A stretch of 64,000 nucleotides of DNA, from positions 5,642,001 through 5,706,000 of the forward strand of contig NZ_CP186274.1 in assembly GCF_049331405.1 (NCBI RefSeq). The letters run 5' to 3'. The translations under genes and the position numbers were made by a program. A model generated the notes under the pieces. It was given only the letters and a program-made list of their open reading frames with translations. It was not told where the DNA came from and did no database searches. This document shows positions 27,738-36,200 of this stretch, piece after piece. Every line of letters begins with the position of its first letter. Position 1 is the first letter of the stretch. The DNA is from PoT sp049331405 (GTDB lineage: Bacteria; Planctomycetota; Planctomycetia; Isosphaerales; Isosphaeraceae).

Positions 27738-28736
27738 TCAGAATTCTTCCCCGAAGACGACGTCGCCAGTGACGCCGACCTGGTAGGCCGAGACGCGGCG
27801 TTCGAAGAAGTTCGCGAGCTCCTGGACGTCCTGGAGCTCCATGAACGCGAACGGGTTGCGGGAGCCGAAGACGGGCGCGATGTCGAGGGACTCGAGCCGG
27901 CGGTCGGCCACGTACTCGAGGTACTTCCGCAGATCCTGGGGGCTCATGCCCACCACGCCGAGCGAGAGCACGTCCTGGGCGAAAGCTGTCTCGCAGTCGA
28001 CGGCCTCGCGGATCATGGCGATCACGTCATTCTCGAGTTGCTCGTCGAAAAGCTCGGGCTCCTCGCGGCGGGCGGTCGAGATCACGTTGAAGGCGAAGGC
28101 GATGTGGGCGCTCTCGTCGCGGAAGACCCAGTTGGTCCCCGTCGCCAGTCCGTGGAGCAGCCCCTTCGACCTCAGGAAATACACATAGGCGAATGCCCCG
28201 AAGAAGAAGAGCCCCTCGATGCAGGCGGCGAAGCAGATCAGGTTCAGGAGGAACTGCCTGCGGTGCGCGGCGGTCTCCAAGCGGTCGAGCTTCTCGATCG
28301 AATCCATCCAGCGGAAGCAGAAGTCCGCCTTGGTCTTGATCGAGGGGATGTTGTTGATGGCCGCGAAGGCCTGCTCGCGCTCGGCCATGTCCGGCAGGTA
28401 GTTGTCGAGCAGCGTGAGGTAGAACTGGACGTGCACCGCCTCTTCGTAGAGTTGGCGCGAGAGGTACATCCTCGCCTCGGGCGAGTTGATGTGCTGGTAG
28501 AGGTTCAGCACGAGATTATTGCCGACGATCGAGTCGCCCGTGGCGAAAAAGGCCACGAGTCGCTGGATCAGGTGACGCTCGGCGGGCGTCACGCGGCGGT
28601 CGAGGTCGGTGAGGTCCGTGGAGAAGTCGACCTCCTCCACGGTCCACGTATTCTTGATCGCCGACTTGTACATCTCGAAGAAGACTGGGTAACGCATCGG
28701 CCGGAGCGTCAGGTCCATCCCTGGGTCGAGAAGCAT
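27738..28736 (-). CDS. nrdB: Class Ia ribonucleotide reductase small subunit (R2)
   Basis: 332 residues, a ferritin-like diiron protein. Iron ligands and radical site match E. coli R2: Asp68 (GDSIV), Glu99 and His102 (YEEAVH), radical Tyr106 (VQFY), Glu174 (IEGLFF), Glu208 and His211 (RDESAH). The acidic C-terminus (VVFGEEF) would bind the large subunit. With oxygen and iron it makes the tyrosyl radical that starts reduction of ribonucleotides by NrdA. It lies 54 nt after nrdA on the same strand and before a terminator, so the two form an operon led by cobalamin riboswitch 3. Confidence 0.96.
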   Translation of the reverse strand: MLLDPGMDLTLRPMRYPVFFEMYKSAIKNTWTVEEVDFSTDLTDLDRRVTPAERHLIQRLVAFFATGDSIVGNNLVLNLYQHINSPEARMYLSRQLYEEAVHVQFYLTLLDNYLPDMAEREQAFAAINNIPSIKTKADFCFRWMDSIEKLDRLETAAHRRQFLLNLICFAACIEGLFFFGAFAYVYFLRSKGLLHGLATGTNWVFRDESAHIAFAFNVISTARREEPELFDEQLENDVIAMIREAVDCETAFAQDVLSLGVVGMSPQDLRKYLEYVADRRLESLDIAPVFGSRNPFAFMELQDVQELANFFERRVSAYQVGVTGDVVFGEEF

Positions 28737-28790
28737 CGCGAGAGTCCTTTCGGGTTCAAAGAGACGGGATCCATTTGAGAGCGGCGAGAC

Positions 28791-31193
28791 TTACTGGCAA
28801 GACTCGCAGGTCTCGGGGTTCTCGAGCGAGCAGGCGATATTCTTCGCGGCCTCGACGACCTTGCCTGTGGTCGTCTTGGCGATCCCGGTCGCCGGGCGCG
28901 AGCGCAGGTAGTAGGTCGTCTTGAGGCCCTTCTTCCAGGCGTACATGTACATAGACGAGAGCTTGCCGATGCTCGGGCTCTCGATGAAGAGGTTGAGCGA
29001 TTGGCTCTGGTCGATGAATGGGGCCCGCTCGGCGGCCATGTCGATCAGCGAACGCATCGGGATCTCCCAGACGGTCCGGAAGAGCTGCTTCAGTTCGGCG
29101 GGGATCTCGGAGATCCCCTGGATCGAGCCTTCGGCGATCTTGATCCGGTTGCGGATCTCCTCGGTCCAGAGCCCGATGCGCTTCAGCTCGCGGACGAGGT
29201 AGCGGTTCACCTGCATGAACTCGCCCGAGAGGGTCTCGCGCTTGAAGAGGTTCGAGATCTGCGGCTCGATGCACTCATAGGCCCCCACGATCGAGGCGAT
29301 GGTCGCGGTGGGGGCAATCGCCACGACGAGCGAGTTCCTCAGGCCGAACTGCTTGATCCGCTCGCGGAGTCCCTCCCAGCGCGCCGGATCCTTCGGGGTG
29401 ATCCCCCAGAGGTCGAACTGGAGTTGCCCCTCGGCGGCGCGGGTGTCGGCGAAGGCAGGGTGCGGGCCGTGGACGCTCGCCAGGTCGCACGAGATGCTCA
29501 ACGCCTGATAATAGATTTCTTCCTGGATGCGGAGGGAGAGTTCCTTCGCCTCGACGCTGTCGAATGGAAGCCGGAGTTGGAAGAAGACGTCCTGGAGGCC
29601 CATGAGGCCCAGGCCCACGGGGCGCCAACGCTGGTTCGACGCGGCCGACTCGGGCGTGGGGTAGAAGTTGATATCGACCACGGCGTCGAGGTAGCGGACG
29701 GCAGTGCGGGCCGTCTCCCCCAGCGCCTCGAAGTCGAAGCCCTCCTCGGTGACGTGCCGTCCGAGGTGGATCGAGCCGAGGTTGCAGACGGCCGTCTCGC
29801 CCGGGGAGGTCACCTCGACGATCTCGGTGCAGAGGTTCGACGAGTGCAGGACGTTCTGCGGGCGGAGGGTCTGGTTCGACTTGCGGTTGCAGGCGTCCTT
29901 GAAGTTCATCCAGCCGTTGCCGGTCTCGGCCAGCGTCTTCATCATGCGAGCGTAGAGGTCTCGCGCCGCGACCTGCTTGACCGCGAGGCCATCGGCCTCG
30001 GCCTGGGTATAGGCGACGTTGAATTCCTCGCCGTGGAGGTCGGTGAGGTGCGGCGTGACCTTGGGGTCGAAGAGGGACCATCGCTCGCCCGCCTCGACGC
30101 GACGCATGAACAGATCGGGGATCCAGTTTGCGAGATTGAGATTATACGTACGGCGGGCCTCGTCGCCGGTGTTGTCCTTCAGCTCGAGGAACTCCTCGAC
30201 GTCCGCGTGCCAGGTCTCGAGGTAGACGGCGCAGGCCCCCTTCCTCCTGCCACCTTGATTGACCGCGGCGACGGACGAGTCGAGCGTCTTGAGCCATGGC
30301 ACGATGCCGTTGCTGTGGCCGTTCGTGCCCTTGATGTGCGAGCCACGCGAGCGGATCCGGTGGTAGGCGAGGCCGATCCCGCCCGCATACTTCGAGAGCC
30401 GGGCGACGTCGGCGTAGCGGCCGTAGATCCCCTCGAGGTCATCGGCCGGGGAATCGAGCAGGTAGCAGGACGACATCTGCGGCCGGAGCGTGCCCGAGTT
30501 GAAGAGCGTCGGTGACGAGGGCATGTAGCGGTGCGCCGCCAACAGCCGGTAGAGCTCAAGCGCATCTCCAACGGTCGTGGAGAGTCCGCAGGCGACCCGC
30601 AGGAAGAAGTATGCAGGGGTCTCGATCACGTTGCGCGTGGTCGGGTGACGGAGCAGGTAGCGGTCGTAGACGGTGCGGAGCCCGAAGAACTCGAAACGCT
30701 CGTAGGAGCCGTCGGCGGCCGAGTTCAACTTCCTCGCCGAAGCGGCGACGAGCTGCGCCGTGTCGTCGGCGACCAGGCCGAGCCGCTGGCCCAGGGCGAT
30801 GGACTGCGAGAATGAATAGATGTCCTGATTCATCACCTCCTTGTCGATGAAGCAGCCGAGGAGCCTGGCGGCGAGCTGGGAGTATTCGGGCTCCTCGGCA
30901 ATCAAGGACGCGGCGGTCTGGATCGAGAGCTGGTCGAGCTCCTGGGTCGTGGCCCCGTCGAAGAGGCCGCCGATCGTCTTCACGGCAATCCGCATGATAT
31001 CCACATGCGAGAGGCCGCCGGCGGAGCGCTGCACGGCTCGGACGATCTTGTTGACATCGACCGGCTCGAGGCTCCCGTTGCGCTTGCGGACCCGCATGCT
31101 GGTTTCCGTGGTGTTGGGGGTTCGTCCCGGCTCTTTCTTGCGCTCGTGGGTCCCGTTCTCCAGGGGAGATGCAATCGACAAGTCAATAGCCAT
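28791..31193 (-). CDS. nrdA: Class Ia ribonucleoside-diphosphate reductase large subunit (R1)
   Basis: 800 residues. An ATP-cone regulatory domain occupies about 34-120 (VRKRNGSLEPVDVNKIV). The catalytic barrel has redox cysteines Cys243 (MSSCYLL) and Cys470 (AVCNLGS), and the radical-site loop NLCTEI with Cys455 and Glu457. The C-terminal tail CESCQ gives the exchange cysteine pair. A GTG three codons earlier (31202) is also in frame; I prefer ATG 31193, preceded closely by GGGGTGA. The enzyme makes deoxyribonucleotides with NrdB. The leader is about 470 nt and contains riboswitch 3, as known for class Ia genes that are shut off when a B12-dependent class II enzyme can work. Confidence 0.95.
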   Translation of the reverse strand: MAIDLSIASPLENGTHERKKEPGRTPNTTETSMRVRKRNGSLEPVDVNKIVRAVQRSAGGLSHVDIMRIAVKTIGGLFDGATTQELDQLSIQTAASLIAEEPEYSQLAARLLGCFIDKEVMNQDIYSFSQSIALGQRLGLVADDTAQLVAASARKLNSAADGSYERFEFFGLRTVYDRYLLRHPTTRNVIETPAYFFLRVACGLSTTVGDALELYRLLAAHRYMPSSPTLFNSGTLRPQMSSCYLLDSPADDLEGIYGRYADVARLSKYAGGIGLAYHRIRSRGSHIKGTNGHSNGIVPWLKTLDSSVAAVNQGGRRKGACAVYLETWHADVEEFLELKDNTGDEARRTYNLNLANWIPDLFMRRVEAGERWSLFDPKVTPHLTDLHGEEFNVAYTQAEADGLAVKQVAARDLYARMMKTLAETGNGWMNFKDACNRKSNQTLRPQNVLHSSNLCTEIVEVTSPGETAVCNLGSIHLGRHVTEEGFDFEALGETARTAVRYLDAVVDINFYPTPESAASNQRWRPVGLGLMGLQDVFFQLRLPFDSVEAKELSLRIQEEIYYQALSISCDLASVHGPHPAFADTRAAEGQLQFDLWGITPKDPARWEGLRERIKQFGLRNSLVVAIAPTATIASIVGAYECIEPQISNLFKRETLSGEFMQVNRYLVRELKRIGLWTEEIRNRIKIAEGSIQGISEIPAELKQLFRTVWEIPMRSLIDMAAERAPFIDQSQSLNLFIESPSIGKLSSMYMYAWKKGLKTTYYLRSRPATGIAKTTTGKVVEAAKNIACSLENPETCESCQ

Positions 31194-31549
31194 AAAAATC
31201 ACCCCACGTAATGATGATGTTTAAATTGAAGGATGTGATGACTGATGCCGGAGGGCTCGATCGCCGTCCGTCCCGGCAAGGAGGACATGCCTCACGACGA
31301 TCGACCGGAACCGATGGCTGCCCTGGCCGGTTCCGCAAGGCGCGGAGAGGTGGCATGGCCTCGGATCCGACGGAAACGATCACCGCGGAGGCAGACCGAG
31401 CTCAACCTCGAAGGCGGTCGACTCTCTCGGAGGACGGGCGGGATTGATCAGGGGACGTGGCGGGGCGACGGCGAGACGATGCAGGCCGCCGGAAGGGATG
31501 GTGCGACCGGCAGAGTCGTTGCAATCCGATAATCGAAGCACGGCAATGA
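31194..31549 (-). other. Distal leader between riboswitch module 3 and nrdA
   Basis: About 355 bp of probable untranslated leader. A 66-codon frame (31183-31383) overlaps the nrdA start on the same strand but has no family signature. I see no second promoter with confidence. Confidence 0.4.
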
Positions 31550-31661
31550 ACCTTCCTGCCGGTCCGGGCAGTGTATGCCGGTCCCGGTCGTGCAGGAGGC
31601 CTCCGCACACGCGGATCTTGCCATGCCTGCGCTGTGCCCGGGTCCGGAGCACGAATGGCGC
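31550..31661 (-). promoter_or_regulatory. Conserved leader module downstream of riboswitch 3
   Basis: Minus-strand elements shared with the desaturase leader, in the same order and at nearly the same distances from the riboswitch: CCGGACCCGGGCA (31647-31635), CCTCCTGC (31599-31592), TGCCCGGACC (31570-31561) and GCAGGAAGGT (31559-31550). The second and fourth can pair as a stem; the first and third can pair over 7 bp. This may be the expression platform. Confidence 0.6.
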
Positions 31662-31842
31662 CACTCGACGGGCAGGTCTTCTGGCTTACGGCTGGAACGA
31701 GGTCGGGCGGCCTTCCCGCGGATGGTCCCGCAGTGGCAATTCAAGCCCGAGCCTCTCGCCGATTACAGCAGCGGCCCTGCGCCGGATTCTCACCGGCTTC
31801 CCTTTTCATCCGCCCGCATGAACGAGCGGAACCCGTCGATCT
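31662..31842 (-). ncRNA. Cobalamin riboswitch 3 (before nrdA-nrdB)
   Basis: On the minus strand: AAAAGGGAAGCCGGTGAGAA, TCCGGCGCAGGGCCGCTGCT, GTAATCGGCGAGAGG, the canonical B12 box GCCACTG, and AGCCAGAAGACCTGCC. The P1 arms are ATCGACGGG and CCCGTCGAG. It is oriented towards nrdA. Confidence 0.95.
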
Positions 31843-31887
31843 TGTGAACCATACCTTGGAAAACCGGGGCCCGCGAGAAACTCCTCG

Positions 31888-32856
31888 TCAAGATTTGGCG
31901 GCCAGTCCGTATAACCAGGAAAATTGTTCAGGAGCAACCTCGGGCATTCGTTCGGCGATCTCGGCGGCGAGGCTCTCGTAGCGTTCCGGCTGTCGGCAGA
32001 CGTAGTCCTGCGCCTTCGCCGCCTTGCCCGAGAAGGATCGCCCTTCAAGCCCCCAGGCTGCGTTCAGATGGCCGATGATCGAGGCGTAGTCGAAGGTCGT
32101 ATAAACGCCCGTGCGTTGCGTTATGGCCGCGTAGTGGTCGAAGAGATTGTGGTCGCGGCCGTCCGACATCCGGCTGCCGGGCATGGAGATGAGGCGTTTC
32201 AGCATCGTGCGGTAGGTCAGGATCATCTCGTCCGGGTCGCGTTCGAACAACTCGGCGATGACCTTGGTGTAGAAGACCTCGTGGCGGGTCTCGTCGGCGG
32301 CGATCTTCCGGCAGATCCGCGCCAGGTTCTCTTCCCCGTGCTCCTGCGCGAGCTTGCCGAGCTTCCCATGCGTCATGCGGGTCGCGCGTTCCTGGAAGGC
32401 GGCGTAGAGCAATCCCCCGTAATTGTTGCCATCGCAGCCGGTGGTGAATCCATTCTTGATGAGGTGATGCACCGTCGTCTCGACCGCCCTCATGTCCACC
32501 CGCCCGGTCAGGCGGAGGTAGGCATTCAGCAGGTCGCCGTGGCGATTCTCCTCGGCCGTCCAGCCCCTGAGCCATTTCGCCCAGGGGGTCTCCGTCTCGA
32601 ACGGGTCGTTGACGATGTGCTCGAGGGTGATGGCGTAATTCGGGAGCGCCTCCTCGGTTACCATGTTGCCGACGAGCACGACGAGCAGCTCCTCGGGGAG
32701 CCGCGTGGCCGACTCGCGAAAGGCGCGGAGTTGCTCGATCCAGTCCTCGCCGGCGAGGTCGGGGAGATAATCGGTTGGCTGCCAAGCCTGCTCAACTGGC
32801 GTGAGCAACGACAATTGACTTGCGACAAATTCTTGCAAATCTTCAATTATTTTCAT
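31888..32856 (-). CDS. Soluble acyl-[ACP] desaturase (stearoyl-ACP Delta9-type)
   Basis: 322 residues, a ferritin-like diiron enzyme of the plant stearoyl-ACP desaturase family (fatty acid desaturase type 2). It has both signature motifs, EENRHG at 102-107 and DETRHE at 188-193, and further candidate iron-ligand glutamates at 69 (TEEALP) and 155-156 (FQERAT). The family uses O2 and reduced ferredoxin to place a cis double bond into saturated acyl chains carried on ACP, so it should supply unsaturated membrane lipids. It is preceded on the same strand by cobalamin riboswitch 4 with a leader of about 300 nt. It lies downstream of the start region of riboswitch 3 but is transcribed as its own unit. 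I know no precedent for B12 control of this enzyme. Confidence 0.93.
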   Translation of the reverse strand: MKIIEDLQEFVASQLSLLTPVEQAWQPTDYLPDLAGEDWIEQLRAFRESATRLPEELLVVLVGNMVTEEALPNYAITLEHIVNDPFETETPWAKWLRGWTAEENRHGDLLNAYLRLTGRVDMRAVETTVHHLIKNGFTTGCDGNNYGGLLYAAFQERATRMTHGKLGKLAQEHGEENLARICRKIAADETRHEVFYTKVIAELFERDPDEMILTYRTMLKRLISMPGSRMSDGRDHNLFDHYAAITQRTGVYTTFDYASIIGHLNAAWGLEGRSFSGKAAKAQDYVCRQPERYESLAAEIAERMPEVAPEQFSWLYGLAAKS

Positions 32857-33043
32857 GATAGATGCTCGAGCAACCCACCCTGCGGGCCATCAGGGGGGGG
32901 GTGGCGTTCGAAATCGGCGGGGCTGGTTTGGTTATGTGAATATCGACCTGCCGATTGGGGCGATCGGGAGTCGCCCTGGCCGCGAGGGTGCGGGGTCGGG
33001 AGGTCGATCTGATAGGCATCGAGGGGCTTGCATGGGAAGGTTG
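32857..33043 (-). other. Distal leader of the desaturase gene
   Basis: About 187 bp of probable untranslated leader between the conserved module and the ATG at 32856. It has no clear ribosome site close to the ATG and no gene I can support. Confidence 0.4.
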
Positions 33044-33152
33044 ACCTTCCTGCGGTCCGGGCAAAGTTGATGGACCTGAGACGCAGGAGGTTTCCGCTCG
33101 CGCGGTGGTGAACCGACCTGCCGCATGCCCGGGTCCGGGGCATCATGGGCGT
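33044..33152 (-). promoter_or_regulatory. Conserved leader module downstream of riboswitch 4
   Basis: It has the same four minus-strand elements as the nrdA leader: CCGGACCCGGGCA (33138-33126), CCTCCTGC (33090-33083), TGCCCGGACC (33063-33054) and GCAGGAAGGT (33053-33044). The first is 15 nt from the riboswitch P1 in both leaders, and the last ends 109 nt away here against 112 nt for nrdA. Confidence 0.6.
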
Positions 33153-33336
33153 CACTCGACGGGCAGGTCTTCTGGCTCTCGGCTCTTCTCGGCACCCGGA
33201 CCGCCTTCCCGCCCGAGGGCAGTGGCTTCTGGTCCGGGGGCCTCGCCGATCACAGCGGCGGCCCCGCGACGGATTCGCACCGTCTTCCCTATTCTCCCCC
33301 GCATCCCCGTTGAGGATCGGGAGCACCTGTCGAGTG
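33153..33336 (-). ncRNA. Cobalamin riboswitch 4 (before acyl-ACP desaturase)
   Basis: On the minus strand: AATAGGGAAGACGGTGCGAA, TCCGTCGCGGGGCCGCCGCT, GTGATCGGCGAGG, the canonical B12 box GCCACTG, and AGAGCCAGAAGACCTGCC. The P1 arms are CACTCGAC and GTCGAGTG. The core is nearly the same as riboswitch 2. Confidence 0.95.
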
Positions 33337-33342
33337 TCCGTT

Positions 33343-33372
33343 ATTACACCTCTTCGCACGTTGCAGCGTCAA
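33343..33372 (-). promoter_or_regulatory. Sigma-70-type promoter of riboswitch 4/desaturase unit
   Basis: On the minus strand TTGACG (33372-33367), an 18-nt spacer and TGTAAT (33348-33343) would start transcription within a few bases of the riboswitch 5' end. Confidence 0.6.
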
Positions 33373-33661
33373 GACACCTTGGCCATCGGGGCTCGCCCCC
33401 CTGCCCTCAGGACCGCCCTCAACCACAAGGTCGAGCAGCAGGCCGCAAGCAATCTTCTGCTCATTTCAACATGTCTACTGGGGCGAGCGGTTACGTTATC
33501 CCTTCTAGCCAACCCTTGCATCTTCTGGACCAAGGGGCATCGAGCCGACAAACAAACGACTTTTCGAAGGGGCAAAGCATGCCCTGAAACGAAGGGGAAT
33601 GGCTCGCCGAGTTTATGAACGATGTGAGCGCGATTCGAGATGCAGAAGCCGCCCGGCCGCG
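33373..33661. other. Intergenic region between dinB and the riboswitch 4 promoter
   Basis: About 290 bp after the dinB stop. I found no gene; a weak GGGC/GCCC hairpin near 33570 might end dinB transcription. Confidence 0.35.
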
Positions 33662-34774
33662 TCAGAACTTCGGGCCGTTCAGCTCGATCGAAAGCGGCAA
33701 TCGGAGTTGCCGGGCGATCTGCGGCTCCGAATCGGAGTCGAGCGAGGACAGCGTCACGCCGAGCAGCCGGATGCCCTTGCTGACGGGGAAGAGCGGTTCG
33801 AGCAGCACGGCCACGACCTCCTCGAGCATGGCCTGCGACTCGACCGGGGCCTCGAGGGTCCGGCTGCGGGTGATCTGCTGGAAGTCGGCGAACTTCGCCT
33901 TGAGCGTCGCCGTGCGCCCTCGGATCGCCGAGTTCTCGCAGTAGGACCAGACCTTCCCGATCAGCGGCTCGAGCGAGGCGAGGGCCTCCTCCGCCGAGAA
34001 GAGGTCGACGTTGAACGTCGTCTCCGCGCCGATCGACTTGCGCACGCGATCGGCGCAGACGGGGCGTTCGTCGATCCCGCGCGCCAGCGAGTAGTAATAA
34101 GGGCCCACCTTGCCGAAGTGCTCCTGGAGGAACAACAGCGTCTGGCCCTTCAGATCCGCGCCGTACAGAATCCCGAGGCTCTCCATCTTCGCCCGCGTGA
34201 CCGGCCCGATCCCGTGGAACTTCCCCACCGGCAGGGCCTCGACGAATGCGGGCCCCTTCTTCGGCGTGATGACGAAGAGGCCGTCGGGCTTGCGCTCGTC
34301 CGAGGCCATCTTCGCGAGGAACTTGTTGTAGGAGACCCCCGCCGACGCCGTCAGGCCGGTCTCGGCGCGGATCTTCGCCCGGATCTCCTCGGCGATCTGG
34401 GTCGCCGAGGGGATCGCCTTCCGATTCTCGGTGACGTCGAGGTAGGCCTCGTCGAGCGAGAGCGGCTCGATGAGCGACGTGTACTCGGCGAAGATCGCGC
34501 GGATCTGTTGCGAGACGGCCTTGTAGACGTCGAACCTCGGCTTCACGAAGATCAGGTCGGGGCACTTCCGCTTCGCGGTGACCGATGGCATGGCCGACCG
34601 GACGCCGAACCGACGTGCCTCATAGCTCGCGGCCGCAACGACCCCCCGCTCGCGCGAGCCCCCGACGGCGACGGGCTTGCCGCGAAGTTCAGGATCATCG
34701 CGCTGCTCGACGGACGCATAGAACGCGTCCATGTCGATATGAATGACCTTTCGCTGCCGTTCGGGCCCGCTCAC
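33662..34774 (-). CDS. dinB: DNA polymerase IV (Y-family)
   Basis: 370 residues, normal for DinB. The palm domain carries the metal-binding motifs VIHIDMDAFYASVE near the N-terminus and the SLDEAYLD loop. The fingers and thumb follow (ASAGVSYNKFLAKMASD; KFHGIGPVTRAKMESLGI), then the little-finger domain. The end of the protein has QLRLPL, a likely sliding-clamp binding peptide. The enzyme copies past damaged bases in an error-prone way. It looks monocistronic, and I did not recognise a LexA-type operator upstream. Confidence 0.95.
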   Translation of the reverse strand: MSGPERQRKVIHIDMDAFYASVEQRDDPELRGKPVAVGGSRERGVVAAASYEARRFGVRSAMPSVTAKRKCPDLIFVKPRFDVYKAVSQQIRAIFAEYTSLIEPLSLDEAYLDVTENRKAIPSATQIAEEIRAKIRAETGLTASAGVSYNKFLAKMASDERKPDGLFVITPKKGPAFVEALPVGKFHGIGPVTRAKMESLGILYGADLKGQTLLFLQEHFGKVGPYYYSLARGIDERPVCADRVRKSIGAETTFNVDLFSAEEALASLEPLIGKVWSYCENSAIRGRTATLKAKFADFQQITRSRTLEAPVESQAMLEEVVAVLLEPLFPVSKGIRLLGVTLSSLDSDSEPQIARQLRLPLSIELNGPKF

Positions 34775-34953
34775 GTTCGCGCCCTCGACCTCCGGGAAGC
34801 TCCGACAAGCAATCTACCACACGGATGTCCACGAGTGTACAAAATTACGCCAAATCCTGCACTCGCCCGAGGTTGAATGGGAAGGGGGCCGGACGCGGAA
34901 GCCGCCCCCCTTCCCTCCTGACAGACTCAAGCGAACGATCCCGTCGCGCCGGT

Positions 34954-35355
34954 TTATTGGACCGCGGAGGGGTCCATCCACATGACTTCCCAGATGTGGC
35001 CGTCGGGGTCGGTGAAGCCGTGGCCGTACATCATCCCGTAGTCCTTGGCTTCCATGTGGGGCGCACCGCCGGCGGCCACGGCCTTGGAGACGATCTCGTC
35101 CACCCTGGCGCGGCTTTCACACGAGAGGCAGATGAGGACCTCGGTGCTCTTGGTCGCGTCGCAGATCTCGCGAGGGGTGAAATCCTTGAACCTGGCGTGG
35201 GTCAAGAGCATGGCGTAGATGTGCTCGCTGATGACCATACACGCGGCGTTCTCGTCGGTGAATTGCGGGTTGAACAAGTAGCCGAGGTGGCTGAAGAAGG
35301 CCTTCGACTTCTCGAGATCCTTCACCGGCAGATTGAAGAAAACCATCTGGGCCAT
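34954..35355 (-). CDS. VOC (glyoxalase/bleomycin-resistance fold) protein
   Basis: 133 residues. It has the beta-alpha-beta fold typical of single-domain VOC proteins (MVFFNLPVKDLEKSKAFF at the start and GHGFTDPDGHIWEVMWMD at the end), with a probable metal-ligand glutamate in WEVMW. The substrate cannot be read from sequence. It is transcribed from its own upstream region, and its stop is 179 nt from the dinB start. Confidence 0.85.
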   Translation of the reverse strand: MAQMVFFNLPVKDLEKSKAFFSHLGYLFNPQFTDENAACMVISEHIYAMLLTHARFKDFTPREICDATKSTEVLICLSCESRARVDEIVSKAVAAGGAPHMEAKDYGMMYGHGFTDPDGHIWEVMWMDPSAVQ

Positions 35356-35409
35356 GTGTGATCGATCCTCCTTGTCGTGTTGGGGGTCGAGGTCGAGATC
35401 CGTTCGACC

Positions 35410-35979
35410 TTACTTGACCAGCGGCTTCAGGCTCAGGGTGACCGTCATCGCGCCGCCGATGGGGCTCGGGGACTTGATGGATCGGACCTGGCTCTCGCCG
35501 AAGTGGAAGGTCACCGTGCCGCTCCTCTGGAAGCCTCGATAGGCTCCCGTGCCCGAGGTTGCAGTGACGTTGGTGACGAACGTGCCGTTCGGGACCTGAT
35601 TGAAGCCTCCGGCGCCGGACAATTCGAGCTTCACGGTCCCCTTGCCGTTGCTCAGGGTGAGCGTGCCGCCCACGTCGTTCATGCCGGCGACCCGGAACCC
35701 GCCGAGATCGAGCGAGCCCGAGAGTTTCGCCCGGCCGAGGCCGTTGACCCTTCCATTGCCGTTGAGCTGGACGTGCAACGGGGCATCGGCCGCGCGGTTG
35801 TCCTCGGCGGCGAAGTAGTTGCCCTTGACCGAGTTGGTGATCGCCGTAGCGGGGGTCGACCCGCTCCGATCGGCGAGGATCGAGACCTCGGCCGTCGAGG
35901 GGGCGGGGGCTCCCATGTAGCTGAGCAGGAGCTTCGATTCCAGTTCCGCGGCCTGAGGCTGGAAGGCCTTGCGTTTCAT
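35410..35979 (-). CDS. Small exported beta-rich protein with LExR-like motif
   Basis: 189 residues. The N-terminus MKRKAFQPQAAELESKLLLS carries LESKLLLS at 13-20, a Lys-for-Arg variant of the LEPR-XLL motif seen in the three giant proteins of this window. The rest is Gly/Ser/Thr-rich with alternating strands (KLSGSLDLGGFRVAG, GTLTLSNGKGTVKLELSG), consistent with a small extracellular beta domain. No enzyme motif is visible and no neighbour suggests a role. It lies 54 nt upstream of the VOC gene on the same strand and could be cotranscribed with it. Confidence 0.7.
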   Translation of the reverse strand: MKRKAFQPQAAELESKLLLSYMGAPAPSTAEVSILADRSGSTPATAITNSVKGNYFAAEDNRAADAPLHVQLNGNGRVNGLGRAKLSGSLDLGGFRVAGMNDVGGTLTLSNGKGTVKLELSGAGGFNQVPNGTFVTNVTATSGTGAYRGFQRSGTVTFHFGESQVRSIKSPSPIGGAMTVTLSLKPLVK

Positions 35980-36200
35980 TTTAGGGCCCCTGGGGGGGAG
36001 AGATTGGACTTGGTGCCCGGATCGTGCGCGAAGATGACAAATTTGAACAGGCCGACCGCACCATCCTTATAGTCGCGTGGATTCTCCCGAGCCGGCCACC
36101 GACTCCAGCCACCGACACAAGAATACGAGTTTCAAATTTTGACTTCTGTCACCACCCTCCATAAACTTCCCCCGGTTCACCCAGGGAAAGGAGCCAAATC

